Shown here in pieces: positions 22,621 through 34,637 of a stretch of 64,000 bases of DNA (its first letter is position 1; each line of letters opens with the position of its first letter). The position numbers and the translations under genes are program-made. Source of the stretch: Clavaria fumosa (taxonomy: Eukaryota; Basidiomycota; Agaricomycetes; Agaricales; Clavariaceae); assembly GCA_951802425.1 (NCBI GenBank), contig OX637794.1, positions 3,038,001 to 3,102,000 of the forward strand, read 5' to 3'. Under the pieces are notes generated by a model that was not told the origin of the DNA, did no database searches, and saw only the letters and a list, made by a program, of their open reading frames with translations.

Positions 22621-22956
22621 ATTGCACCAACATAACCCATTGAGAAGACACTCATTTTCTTGCTTCAATTGGAAGCTTATCACCCTCTTTTATTGTGTGA
22701 AATAATACATTTTAAAAAAATGGCTGAAGATGACAATTGAGCAAGATTTCCACTCCTGAACAACTCAAACTACCCAGAATGGTCAATGCAGATGGAGGGC
22801 AAGCTGTTTTAGAAGGGGCTATGGGATCAGGTGTTGATTGAGGTGGATCCAACTGGAAAAACTCATGAGGAGGTCAAGGCCAAAAGGGCAAAACTTATTG
22901 CAAAAAGATCCCCAAAGAAGATGGGCAAGGCAAGAGCAAAAATGATAGTGAGGGTC

Positions 22957-23255
22957 TGTTAGGATCGCTTATGTAAGCCATCCCAAAGTGCAGTTGTGGA
23001 GAAACTGGGGAGGGTTGTTGGAAGGTCACATGACCTGTGGCTGGGTTGGATTATGTAATCATGTAAGATAACATGACCTGGGGCCTGGGCGCATCACGTG
23101 ATCCGAGGGTCCGAGGGTCTGAGCGTGGGAACGCCGGCAAGTGCCAAAGCGTTCGCTATAAGTACTTTTGCTTTTCCTTTTTTGTACTCTTTTCCCCTTA
23201 TCTTAGTATTGTCATCATGACCTTACGCTTAAGTTGTGTGAGACCGAGTCTGATA
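22957..23255 (+). repeat. 5' LTR of Gypsy element 2
   Basis: TGTTAGGATC...GAGTCTGATA with three E-box-like sites (GGTCACATGACC, TAACATGACC, ATCACGTGAT) and CTTATCTTAGTATTG at the presumed transcript start. Confidence 0.95.
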
Positions 23256-23256
23256 T

Positions 23257-23267
23257 AATACTAAGAT
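23257..23267 (+). promoter_or_regulatory. Self-complementary primer-binding site of Gypsy element 2
   Basis: AATACTAAGAT lies one base after the 5' LTR and is the exact reverse complement of 23,200-23,210 inside that LTR. Same layout as in element 1. Confidence 0.8.
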
Positions 23268-23826
23268 CTGCCTGTCCGCCCTAGCCCCGTGTCCTAACCC
23301 GGCTAGCCTGGACCCTTAATTTCAAACTGTGACACATTGTCACAGCTCAGCCCCTATCATCCTCTTCTCCTTTACCCTGCCCGCGGTGTGTAACAGAACT
23401 GCGCGAAATTTTTACTGTGTGTAGATACATGTGACCAGACCCAGAGGAAGTCTACTGTGACTCTTCCCAAGTGATACCGAGTGCCCAAGGCCCAGAACTT
23501 TGTTTTACTGCTACATACCAGTGAATCGTGTAGTGTACAGGGCAAGGAAAGGCCCCTACATAGTCTTTCTGTAGTTTCCTGGTCCAGTGGACAGGGCCCT
23601 TGCTCTGTGACCATTGTCAGAAGGGCACATGGGCAACTCATTAGGAGTTGTGGAGCGACCACCTGGGACACCATTCAGGCCCCACGCTAACAAAAGTTTC
23701 ATAGAATAAGAGTTCTATAGGTACATAAGTACACAGAAGAGCAGCCTAAGAGGACAGGACTGTTAAGAGATCGAAGAAATCCTGAGTGCCCAAAGCCCAG
23801 AACTTTATTTACAGCATCCAGGGCCT

Positions 23827-26800
23827 GTGATGGCAGACCATGTTGCCCCACCTGTAGCCCAACCTATGAGGCTTGGCCTATCTGTTGCCCCCTTTGATGG
23901 GCAGAAAAGGAACTTCCGTACATTCCTCCAATCACTTCGCCTCTTGTTTATGGCAAACCCGACTACCTATGCTACGGACCTGGTGAAGGTCCTCTTTGCT
24001 TTGAGCAAAATTACTGGAGATGGATTCGCTGCTGAATGGGCGAATATGAAGGTGGAAGAGATCCTGGGTAGTGGCGAGGCCGGAACCTGGGCAGAGTTTG
24101 TGGAGGAGATGAAGCGAGCGTTCGATGACCCGAACAACCATGCAACTGCCCTTGCCGATATCGCAGGGTTGAAACAGGGTGCCATGATGGCACCAGAGTT
24201 CTTTGCAAGATTCAAGATGCTGTTCCAACGGGCAGAGTTGAGTGCAGAAAAGGACTCAGGAATCCTGGTCCATTGGCTGGAGTTGAACCTGAGTAGGAGG
24301 TTGGTGGAGAAGATCTATGGTGTCTCCCCGATGCCAGAGACTTATGGAGAATGGAAAGTGCTGGCAGAAAGACTGGATGCCCAGCAAAGGCGATTTGACG
24401 CGATAGTCATGGAACGGACACCGCGACCCATTGCAACCCCTGTGCGACCTTTCGCGACCCCCGTGCAACCCACCGCGACCTTTTCGCGACCTGCCGCAAC
24501 CCTCTCATGCCCTCTGAATGTGGCCATGGGCCAGGGATGTGCCCCTGCTGATGAGAGACGTTGTTTCTGATGCCACCAGATTGGGCATGCCATCCGTTTC
24601 TGCCCCCTGCCCGACATGCGTCTGCAGGTCCCAAGAGCCCAAACCTGTGGAGTGCCTGGTACCCCCCGAACAGCAGAGGATTACCAGAGAGAGATTGTGT
24701 TGCTCCAAGCAAAACTGGAGCCACTTGAGAGAGAAAGGAGGACTCTGGCTGGAGAGAAGAGTCATTCCAGCCCCCATTCTGTCCCTGTGCCTGCAGCAAG
24801 TACACCGAAGTATACTATCTTGCAGCGGAGATATACCCGAATCAGGGCTGAGGTGAAAAAGGAAGTGAGACTGGCAGAGTGCCCAACCAAGGTGCAGCCA
24901 GAGGTGGAGAAACGTGTGCCACTAGAGCTAGCCATCCAGGTGCACTTGGAGGCCCTCAGCACTGGCAAGTGGGCTATGATGAAGGCCCTTGTTGACTCAG
25001 GATGCACCAACTGTTTCATGGATTTGGAGTGGGCAAAAAGAGTGGGCCTGGAGCCATCTCCCTTGCTGAACCCGATCACGATGTACAACGTGGATGGGTC
25101 ACAGAACAGAGAGGGTAAAATCCGGTTTGGAATTGAGCTGCTGGTGAAGGTGGGCGACCATCGTGAAAGGGTCCATTTCCTGCTGGGAAAGATCCAATCC
25201 CACAAGGTCATCCTTGGGCATGACTGGCTCAAGCGACACAACCCTGACATCGACTGGAAGAAGGCAGAGCTGAGCCTTACCCGCTGCCCCCCACAGTGTT
25301 CCCCATCCCCTCGAGCCCCTGCACCCCCAAAAATGAGTACCCTTGCATCTGCAAGTATTCCAGACACCCGTTTTCCCAACTCTGGCCCTACCCCCGATTG
25401 GCCCAGCCGCTACCCTTTGGTTTTTAGTGAAGTGAAGTGGGATGAGCTTCCCCGCTCCCGACCGGACTTCGATATTAAAATCGAGTTCAAAAAGGACCCA
25501 GAGCACCTCTCCTCCAAGCTATACTCACTGACATGGCAGGAGATGGTGGAGATGAACCATTGGGTGGATGAGCAACTTGCTTCTGGATGAATCCGCCCCT
25601 CGAAATCCCCATATGCCAGCCCCTTCTTCTTCAAACATGAGAAGGACAAGCTGCGGCTGATCATTGACTACTTGAGGCTGAATGCACACCTGATCAAGGA
25701 CAAGTACCCCCTCCCCTGCATCTGAGACACAGTGGATGTGCTTAAAGGAGTGTCGATCTACTCTAAGATTGATGCGAAGGGAGGTTTCCCATCTATGCAG
25801 GTCTGGCCTGAGCACCAGCACCCCTGTGCCTTCCTGACACCCCGTGGACTCTTTGAACCAGCTGTCATGTGGTTTGGACTGCAGAATGCACCTGCCACCT
25901 TCCAGCACTTCATGAATCATGTGTTGAGGGAGGAGATTGCAGGAGGACATGTCCAGGCTTATGTGGATGATGTGATTGTGTTTGCAGAGGATTTGGCAAC
26001 ACACTGGTATTGGATGGATCGGGTCTTGAGGAAGTTTGGAGAGAATGGGTTGTGTCTCAAACTCAGTAAATGCGAGTTTGAGAAGAGTGAGATCATCTTC
26101 CTGGGGATGAAGATCTCTCACAACTGGCTAGAGCATGACCCAGCAAAGGGTGTGGCAGTCCAAGATTGGCTATGTCCTAGGAATGTGAAGGATGTCCAGA
26201 GGTTCAATGGGATGTTGAACTACCTCTGCCGGCACATCCCGAATCTTTCTGCCAGGGCCAAGCCACTCTTCTGGCTGACTGGGAATGTTCCTTGGAAATG
26301 GGAGGAGGAGGAGGAAGCAGCCTTCCAAGATCTCCATCAGGCACTTGTATCAGCCCCAGTCTTGGCTCTGCCTCAGGACAAAGGGAGATGGAAGGTAGAG
26401 ACAGATGCAAGTAACCTGGCGACTGGTGGAGTGCTCTTGCAGCAGCAGACAGATGGAACATGGAGAGTTGTTGACTATATCTCCAAGGCCCTCACTGCAG
26501 CTGAGAAGAACTATGACATGTATGACAAGGAGTTCTTGGCTGTGATTCGGGCACTTCATGAGTGGCGGGCGTACCTCATTGGAGCAGATGAGACAATTGA
26601 GATCTGGATGGACCATGCGAACCTCCAATACTTCTGGAAGCCCCAGAAGTTGAAACCGAGACAGGTCCGTTGGGTTGGGGAGCTCCAGTGCTTTGACTTT
26701 GAGATAAAGTATTGCACTGGCAAGTCGAATACAAAGGCAGATGCACTCTCCCAGAGACCAGACTATGGAGAGATGGTGGAGGAGGATGCACCGGTGCAGG

Positions 26801-28268
26801 TTTTCCCGGAAACAGAAGTCTGTGTGTCATTCACATCGGAAATGGAGACGCTGCTCCAGAAAAATAGCGCAGTACATGTACAGAAGCCGGAGGAGCTTGA
26901 TGATGAGTGGATGCAAGATCATGCTGGACTCTGGCGAAAGGGGATAGTCACTTGGGTCCCCCTAGGAGCTCGTGAGGCTGTCCTTGAGTTTGAGCATGAC
27001 CTCCCTGCTGCTGGACACCCTGGGCCCCGGAAGTTGAGAGCAGCACTAGTTATTGGTGGCCAGACATGGTGAAAGATGCGGATCGGTATGCCCAGGGGTG
27101 TGAGACATGCCAGCGGACGAAGCCCGACCGTACCAAGTGTGCTGCCCCACTGCACCCCCATCCGGTTCCCGATGGTCCCTGGTCGGTGATCTCATGGGAC
27201 ATAGTCGGTCCCCTCCCCCTCTCCCGTGGACATAATGCCATCCTTGTCATTGTCAACAAGTTCACAAAATGGACACTGCTCGAAGCGATTGGGCTTGACC
27301 TCACGGGACTTGGAGCAGCACGTCTCCTCTGGGATCGAGTGTTTTGTGACCATGGAGTCCCTCACAAGGTTGTGAGTGACCGGGGGTCCCAGTTTGTGTC
27401 CCACTTCATGAAGGAGTTCTACTCCATGATCTGGGTAAAGGCAAATCCAAGTACTGCCTTTCATCCACAGACTGATGGACAGACGGAACAGGCGAACCAG
27501 GAGATGGAGATCTATCTCCGGGCCTATGTGGACCACCTCCAGGATGATTGGGCCAAGTGGTTGTCGACTGCTGAGTTTGCTCTTAACAATCGTGAGCACT
27601 CTGCAACAGGACAGACGCCTTTCTTCCTCGACTATGGCTGGCACCCATGGAATGGGGGGCTCCACCCACCCTCGGAGGTAAACCCTGCTGCAGATGAGTG
27701 GATGGCTAAGCTCACGGAGTCCCGAAGAGCAGCCAAGGAAGCGATGGAGAAAGCGGCAGCTGCAATGAAGAGGAGCTATGATGTTGGGAAGCATCCGAGC
27801 CATGAGTACTCTACAGGAGACCTGGTCTGGTTAGACACCCGGAACCTGAAAATGGACCGGCCCTCGAAGAAGCTTGACCATAAATGAGCAGGGCCCTTTG
27901 CCATTGAGGAGAAGGTGGGGCCAGCAGGGTATCGGCTCAAGCTCCCTCAGGCCTGGTGCATCCATCGGGTCTTCAATGAGTTGCTGTTGACACCTTACCA
28001 TCCCCCTTCCTTCCCTTCTCAGAACCTGCCTCCCCCTCCACCCCCTACGATCGATGATGACCACCTGGAGTATGATGTGGAGGCAATCCTTGATGTTAAG
28101 AAGGTGGGGCATGGAGTGAGATACCTGGTGAAGTGGTTGGGATACCCTGTAGAGGAGAACACTTGGGAGCCACGATGGAACCTCACCAATGTGGCACTGC
28201 TTCTCTGGGACTTCTTCCTTGCTCACCCCGACAAGGCCAAGCTAGCTGGTCGGGACGCCCAGCCTTAA
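23827..28268 (+). pseudogene. Gag-Pol of Gypsy element 2, four nonsense codons and a frameshift
   Basis: Gag starts MMADHVAPPVAQPM at 23,827-23,829. The CCHC knuckle is hit by TGA at 24,568-24,570 (CF*CHQIGHAIRFC). Protease DSG is at 24,994-25,002. Two more TGA codons lie before the RT palm (25,588-25,590 in ASG*IRPS; 25,723-25,725 in CI*DTVD). YVDD is intact at 25,960-25,971. A 7-bp deletion near 27,050 shifts frame inside the zinc finger of integrase (AALV..WWPDM). A fourth TGA at 27,885-27,887 replaces Arg in NKRAGPF. The frame then continues through the chromodomain (about 28,068-28,175) to TAA. All four TGA codons correspond to Arg codons in other copies, consistent with CGA to TGA. Confidence 0.92.
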
Positions 28269-28279
28269 GAGGGGGGTGA

Positions 28280-28570
28280 TGTTAGGATCACTTATGTAAG
28301 CCATCCCAAAGTGCAGTTGTGGAGAAACTGGGGAGGGTTGTTGGAAGGTCACATGACCTGTGGCTGGGTCGGATTATGTAATCATGTAAGATCACATGAC
28401 CTGGGGCCTGGGCGCATCACGTGATCCGAGGGTCCGAGCATGGGAATGCCAGCAAGTGCTGAAGCATTCACTATAAGTACTTTCGCTTTTCCTTTTTTGT
28501 ACTCTTTTCCCTTTATCTTAGTATTGTCATCATGACCTTACGCTTAAGTTGTGTGAGACTGAGTCTGATA
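28280..28570 (+). repeat. 3' LTR of Gypsy element 2
   Basis: Starts right after the tract TAAGAGGGGGGTGA. Compared with the 5' LTR it has CA or TG at several places where the other copy keeps CG (for example ATCACTTATG for ATCGCTTATG, and GAATGCCAGC for GAACGCCGGC). Confidence 0.95.
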
Positions 28571-29712
28571 GGGTCCAGGTGGTGCAACTGGCACATATGC
28601 ATGAACAGGACCCAATGGTTATCTGGAGTGATCTTGTGATGATGCACAAAGTGAGGGCTGGCAATGGAGCTTGCAAAGTGGCAACAGTTGATGGCCTTGA
28701 AGAAGGGTGAAGCTGATTCCATCACTTCATGGACAAGCCAGGTCAAAGGACTGGTTTTTGAGCTGAAAGAAGTTGGTGCATCAGTTCCCAAGAAAATCAT
28801 AATAGTAGTCCTCACCATGGGACTTGGAAATGAATACAGCACCCTTGTTGGCTTGATTTATGCAACCCTGACCCAGCAAGTATCTCTTGAACATGTTGCT
28901 ACACAGATGCTGAATGAAGAGGCATGGCTGATGGGGAGGGTGATGAGTTATGGTGATCAGGCATTGGCAGCAATGAAGACAATGTGCAATGAATGTACAG
29001 TATGCAAATGCTGGTGATGTGGCAAGAAGGGTCACCTGCACCCAATGCACACTGCCAAATGACACACAATGTGACCATTGTGGGGGTGAAGGCCATGTGA
29101 TGGAAGCATGCTGGAAAAGAGGTGGCATGAAAATGGATGTATCAGCAGCCACTGTTGCTTGCTTGGCCTTCTCTGATCCATGCTACTTCTGATTCCCCTG
29201 TCACTCTCTTGTGAAGACATTTTCTATGGACAGTCACTCATTTGTTTACAATTTTTCAGGCACATGAGATCAAGAACACTATGGACCCAATAGCAGGTTA
29301 TTATCACCATCTGGTCAGATGATTTATGACTTTCACCCAAAAATCAGTGCAAAACAGGTGATGGGTGATTTCTAATCACCATCAAAATCAAGGGATATTC
29401 ACTAGATAAGTTTGAGTTATATAATACACCCCTCAATTTGGGTGATATTCAACTGGAGGATATTGGATTGTGCAAAACACTCTTGAAATCAAGGGAAATT
29501 CAACATGATGAGATTGAGTTATATAATACACCCCCTGATTTGAGTGATATTAAACCAAGGATATTGGGTTATTGCTACAATCTAATCTAATGACTGAGCA
29601 GGATCAAAGAGCTTAAGCAAACAGGCTCTACTATGGACTCAATAGCAGGTTGATATCACCATCTGGTCAGATGATTTATGACTTTCACCCAAAAATAGGT
29701 GACAGGTGATTA

Positions 29713-30134
29713 ACTGGAGGATATTGAGTGATACAATATACCCCCTTAATTTGAGTGATTACAAACTGCAGGATATCAAGTGATACAATACACCTCTCAA
29801 CTTGAGTGATATTAAACTGGAGGATATTGAGTGATATTAAACTGAAGGACATTGAGTGATACAATACACCCCTTTAATTTGAGTGATATTAAACTGGAAG
29901 ATATTGAGTGATACAATACACCCATTTAATTTGAGTGATATTGAACTGGAGGATATTGAGTGATATAATACACCCCTTAATTTAAGTGATATTAAACTGG
30001 AAGATATTGAGTGATACAATATACTCCCTCAATTTAAGTGATTAAACTGGAGGACTTTGAGTGATACAATACACCTCTCAATCTAAGTGATATTAAACTG
30101 GAGGATATTGAGTGACACACCTCTCAATTTGAGT
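29713..30134 (+). repeat. Minisatellite, unit about 50 bp
   Basis: About eight imperfect tandem units of the type GATATTGAGTGATACAATAC, ACCCCTTTAATTTGAGTG, ATATTAAACTGGAG. Isolated older units lie at 29,400-29,580. The repeat is AT-rich and CG-free. Confidence 0.85.
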
Positions 30135-30167
30135 GACATTAAGCCACAAAATCTTATTGTCTAGATG

Positions 30168-30250
30168 GGGACTGTAGTGTAATGGATAACACAGCAGTTG
30201 TGGGTTGAGTCTAATTCCATGAGTGCTTGGGTTCAACTCCCACTGAGTGC
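30168..30250 (+). other. tRNA-like / SINE-like Pol III promoter remnant
   Basis: TAGTGTAATGG at 30,175-30,185 fits the A-box consensus. GGTTCAACTCC at 30,230-30,240 fits the B-box except for one CG to CA change, and the spacing is 44 bp. A D-arm-like hairpin (GTGT..ACAC) surrounds the A-box, but the acceptor stem is not formed. It is a decayed tRNA gene or the head of a tRNA-derived SINE. Confidence 0.5.
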
Positions 30251-30637
30251 ATAATTTACAGGCTAAAAAAACACTTGGAGATAGAGTTAAAATCACTGAA
30301 AGTATGTAGAATCCACCTAAAATATCAAGTTGAAATGTGCCTGATAGCAGTGACATTCACCTGGAGAGCAGCAGGTGAGTTTGGTCATATATGTGCCAAA
30401 AATAACCCATTTCATTTACCTGATTATCAACCAATACAGTTTCAAGATATCAGCAATTAATTAATTTTGTGCAATTTCTTGTGGTGAAAGATAGTGAAAA
30501 ACACCTAAGATTATGGCTAAGATGACCCAAAAACTAACATGAAATTCACCTATTAGATCAGCTTAAAAGGCACCAATGATAGAGTGAAATTCACCTATTA
30601 GAGATCAGCTTAAAATACACTTGTATTGTAGTGATAT

Positions 30638-30942
30638 TGTCAGACTTAGTCTCACGGTTCACACAACTTAACGTAAGGTCGATGATGACGATACTAACAT
30701 AAGGGGAAAAGGGTACAAGTAAGAAAACGACGAGGTATATATAGCGAACGGTTCGGGAGTTGCCGGCATTCCCACGCTCGGACCCCGTGCGTCACGTGAT
30801 GCGTCCAGGCCCGGGTCACGTGATTTTCCCATTATGTAATCCACCACCCATTCAGGTCATGTGACTCGTCCGCAAACTTCCCGCAACTCTTTCGCGATCC
30901 TTTCTTGGCCTTTCCAACCTGCTTATGTAAGTGATCCTGACA
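30638..30942 (-). repeat. 3' LTR of Gypsy element 3
   Basis: On the minus strand, TGTCAGGATCACTTATG...GACTAAGTCTGACA. The family differs from element 1/2 LTRs but keeps the E-box-like trio, the TATATATA box and CCCCTTATGTTAGTATCGTC. Confidence 0.95.
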
Positions 30943-30953
30943 TCACCCCCCTC

Positions 30954-33900
30954 TTAAGGCTGGGCGTCTCGACCTGCCAACTTCGCCTTGTCAGGGTATT
31001 GCTGGAAGAAGTCCCGGAGCAACAGTGCAACATTAGTGAGGTTGCAACGAGGTTCCCAGGTGTTCTCCTCTGCAGGGTATCCTAACCACTTCACCAAATA
31101 CTTCACTCCCCGTCCAACCTTCTTGACATCAAGAATTTCCTCCACCTCATACTCCAAGTGGTCGTCGTCAATCGTGGGGGGCGGGGGTGGAGGCAAGTTC
31201 TGGGAAGGGAAAGAGGGAGCAATATACGGGGTGAGTAGCAACTCATTGAAAACCCGGTGAATGCGCCATGCTCGGGGGAGCTTGAGTCGGTATGCTGCTG
31301 GTCCAACCTTCTCTTCGATAGTGAAGGGTCCAGCCCGCTTGTTGTCAAGCTTCTTGGATGGTCGATCCATTTTCAGGTTCCGGGTATCCAGCCAGACTAA
31401 GTCCCCCTTTGAGTATTCACGACTCGGGCGCTTTCCTTTATCATAGCTAGCCTTCATCGCATCTGCCGCCTTCCCCATTGCATCCCTGGCTGCTCTTCGG
31501 GATTCCATGAGCTTGGCCATCCACTCGTCTGCTGCAGGGTTCACTTCAGAAGGTGGCCGGATACCACCATTCCAAGGGTGCCGGCCATACTCCAGATAGA
31601 AAGGTGTGAATCCAGTGGCTGAGTGCTCACGGTTATTGAGCGCGAACTCGGCTGTGGATAGCCACTCTGCCCAATCATCCTGCAGATGGTCAACATAGGC
31701 CCGGAGATACACTTCAACCTCCTGATTGACCCACTCTGTCTGTCCATCTGTTTGTGGGTGGAAGGCAGTGCTCGGGTTCGCCTTAACTCCAATCATCCCA
31801 TAGAACTCCCTCATGAATCTGGACACAAATTGGGTTCCCCGGTCACTCACAACTTTCTGCGGGACTCCATGGTCGCGGAAGACCCGGTCTCGAAGGATCC
31901 GAGCAGCACCAAGTCCCGTGAGGTCAAGGCCAATAGCTTCGATGAGAGTTCGTTTTGTAAACTTGTCGACAATGACAAGGATCGCATTGTGACCACGTGA
32001 GAGAGGGAAAGGCCCAACAATGTCCCAAGAGATGACTGCCCAGGGGCTCTCAGGGACAGGGTGCGGATGGAGTGGAGCAGCGCGCCTGGTACGATCAGGC
32101 TTGATTCGTTGGCATGTCTCGCATCCACCTGCGTACCGATTGGAATCCTTCACCATGCCCACCCACCAGTAGGACCTCAGCAGAGCCACCCTCAGTTTCC
32201 GTGGACCAGGGTGCCCTGCGATGGGGAGGTCATGCTCAAAGGTGAGCACTGCCTCACGTGCTTCTGGGGGCACCCAAGTGATTTCTGCCTTCCGCCAGAG
32301 TCCCATCCGATCTCTCATCCACTCATCATCAAGCTCCTCCGGCTTCTGCACATATACCGCGCTGTTTTTCTGGAGTAGCGTCTCCATCTCCGATGTGAAC
32401 GATGTGCGGGTCTCAGCCTCTGGGAAGACCTGTACTGGTGCATCTTCCTCCACCATCTCTCCATAATCTGGCCTCCGTGAGAGTGCATCAGCTTTCGTGT
32501 TTGACTTCCCAGTACGGTACTTGATCTCAAAGTCAAAGCACTGGAGCTCTCCAACCCAACGGACCTGCCTCGGTTTCAACTTCTGGGGCTTCTGGAAGTA
32601 CTGGAGGTTAGCATGGTCCGTCCAGATTTCGATAGTCTCTTCCACCCCAATCAGGTAAGCCTGCCACTCGGATTACAGCCAGGAACTCCTTGTCGTACAC
32701 ATCGTAATTCTTCTCAGCTGCAGTGAGGGCTTTGGAGATGTAGTCTACAACTCTCCAAGTCCCATCCACCTGCTGCTGTGAGAGAACTCCTCCAGTGGCC
32801 AAGTTGCTCGCATCCATTTCTACCTTCCATCTCCCTTTGTCTTGTGGTAGAGCCAAGACTGGGGCTGATACTAGTGCCAGGCAGAGATCTTGGAAGGCTG
32901 CTTCCTCCTCCTCCTCCCATCTCCACGGGACTTTCCCTGTCAGCTGGAAGAGTGGTTTTGCCCGGGCAGAGAGGTTCGGGATGTGCCGGCGGAGGTAGTT
33001 CAGCATCCCGTTGAATCTCTGTACCTCTTTCACATTTTTCAGTCTGGGCCAGTTACAGATCGCCGCGCCTTTAGCTGGGTCATGCTCTAGACGGTTGTGG
33101 GAGATCTTCATCCCCAGGAAGAAAACCTCACTCTTCTCAAACTCGCACTTGCTGAGTCTGAGACACAGGCCATTCTCCCCAAACTTCTTCAAGACCCGAT
33201 CCATCCAATACCGATGTGTAGCCAAATCCTCTGCAAACACTATAACATCATTGACATAGGCTCGGACATGCCCCCCTGCAATCTCTTCTCTCAACACATG
33301 GTTCATGAAGCGCTGGAAGGTTGCAGGCGCATTCTGCAGCCCAAACCACATAACTGCCGGTTCGAAGAGTCCACGAGGCGTTAGGAAAGCACAGCGGTGC
33401 TGATGTTCTGGCCAGACTTGCATCGATGGGAAACCCCCTTTCGCATCAATCTTGGAATAGATGGTCACCCCCTTTAACACATCCACAGTGTCTCGTATGA
33501 GGGGGAGGGGGTACTTGTCTTTGATTAGATACGAGTTCAGCCTAGAGTAATCGATGATCGGCCACAGCTTGTCCTTCTCACGTTTGAAGAAGAAGGGGCT
33601 CGCGTACGGGGACTTCAAAGGTCGGATTCGTCCAGAAGCTAACTGCTCATCCACCCAGCGATTCATTTCCACCATCTCTTCTCGTGTCAGAGAGTATAGC
33701 TTAGAGGAGAGGTGTCCAGGGTCTGTTTTAAACTCGATTTTGATATCAAAGTCAGGGCGGGAGCAGGGGAGCTCATCCCACTTTGCTTCACTAAAAACCA
33801 AAGGGTAGCGGCTGGGCCAATCAGGGGTAGGGCCAGTGTTGGGAAAACGGGTGTCCGGGATACTGGCCGAGGCCAGGGTACTTGCTTTTGGTGGAACTGA

Positions 33901-34566
33901 GGGTTGAACAGGAGACTGGTGGCTGTGTGGGGAGGAGGCACAGGTGTTGGGGCAGCGGGTGAGCCTTACTTCAGCTTTCACCCAGTCAATCTCTGGATTA
34001 TGACGCTTTAGCCAATCATGCCCAAGGATCGCCGTGTGGGACTGGGTCTTCCCTAGCAGGAAGTGGATCCGCTCCTGGTGGTCACCAACTGTCACAAGCA
34101 GCTCCATCCCATACCGGATCTTACCATCTCTGTTCTGTGTTCCATCCACATTATACATGGTGATTGGATTCAGCAAGGGAGATGGTTCCAATCCCACTTT
34201 TTTCGCCCACTCCAAGTCCATAAAGCAGTTGGTGCAGCCTGAATCGACAAGGGCTTTCGTAGTTGCCCCTTTGCCAGTGCTGAGAGCCTCCAGGTGCACC
34301 TGGATGGAGAGCTCTCGGGGCATGTGCAATAGGGTGTCCTTCAGCACCTCTGCAAGGTGCTTTGTTGGCTCCACTTGGCTGCTAGTCCCCTTTTCTCTTT
34401 TCGGTATTTCACTTTTAGCGGTTTCCGTTTCCGCTTTGTCCTTCACCTCAGCCCCAATCCGGGTGTGTCTCCGCTGCAAGATAGTGTATTTTGGGATACT
34501 AACTGCGGGTACAGGGACGGGAGGGGGGCTGGGATATCTACTCCTGAGACTCCAGTTCGGACTCAC
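30954..34566 (-). pseudogene. Pol of Gypsy element 3 with altered RT motif and frameshift
   Basis: The frame covers the linker and protease (ALVDSGCTNCFMDL), then RT up to about 32,670. The RT catalytic motif reads YVND at 33,258-33,247 instead of YVDD, so a metal-binding Asp is lost. Near 32,670 an 11-bp deletion removes part of RALHEWQAYL in RNase H and shifts frame. The second open part, 32,645-30,954, holds the rest of RNase H, integrase (H-H-C-C finger, D,D,E core) and the chromodomain (about 31,140-31,030). This copy cannot make a working RT. Confidence 0.9.
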
Positions 34567-34637
34567 TGGGCCTCGTCTCCAAAATCCGGCTCCTCAACAG
34601 GAGCCCTCTTCTCTCTCTCGAGCAAATCCAGGCAGTC

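Larger units (their letters stand above)
22957..28570 (+). mobile_element. Ty3/Gypsy chromodomain retrotransposon, element 2 (Tf1-like)
   Basis: A plus-strand element with LTRs at 22,957-23,255 (299 bp) and 28,280-28,570 (291 bp) and a perfect duplication GGGTC at 22,952-22,956 and 28,571-28,575. The 8-bp length difference is a local repeat of GTCCGAGG in the 5' LTR. The other LTR differences are mostly CG against TG or CA. The primer site AATACTAAGAT at 23,257-23,267 is complementary to ATCTTAGTATT in the LTR (23,200-23,210). Gag-Pol is one frame broken by four TGA codons and a 7-bp deletion. Confidence 0.95.
22720..29190 (+). pseudogene. Copia-type gag, decayed and split by Gypsy element 2
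   Basis: Upstream part: MAEDDN, stop, then ARFPLLNNSNYPEWS (the start typical of UBN2/Copia gag, with a Trp after YPE), a second stop in GKLF*KGLW, and up to MIVRV at 22,956. Downstream of the 5-bp duplication it continues QVVQLAHMHEQDPMVIWSDL, shifts frame, then DSITSWTSQVKGLVFELKE. Two zinc-knuckle remnants follow: one near 29,005-29,045 with a stop inside, and a complete C-x2-C-x4-H-x4-C (CDHCGGEGHVMEAC) at about 29,070-29,111. The Gypsy element sits at 22,957-28,570. Confidence 0.75.

Noticed and set aside
29713..30134. Regular repeats that could suggest a CRISPR array
   Set aside because: The units are directly adjacent and imperfect, without distinct spacers, in a eukaryotic transposon context; this is a minisatellite.
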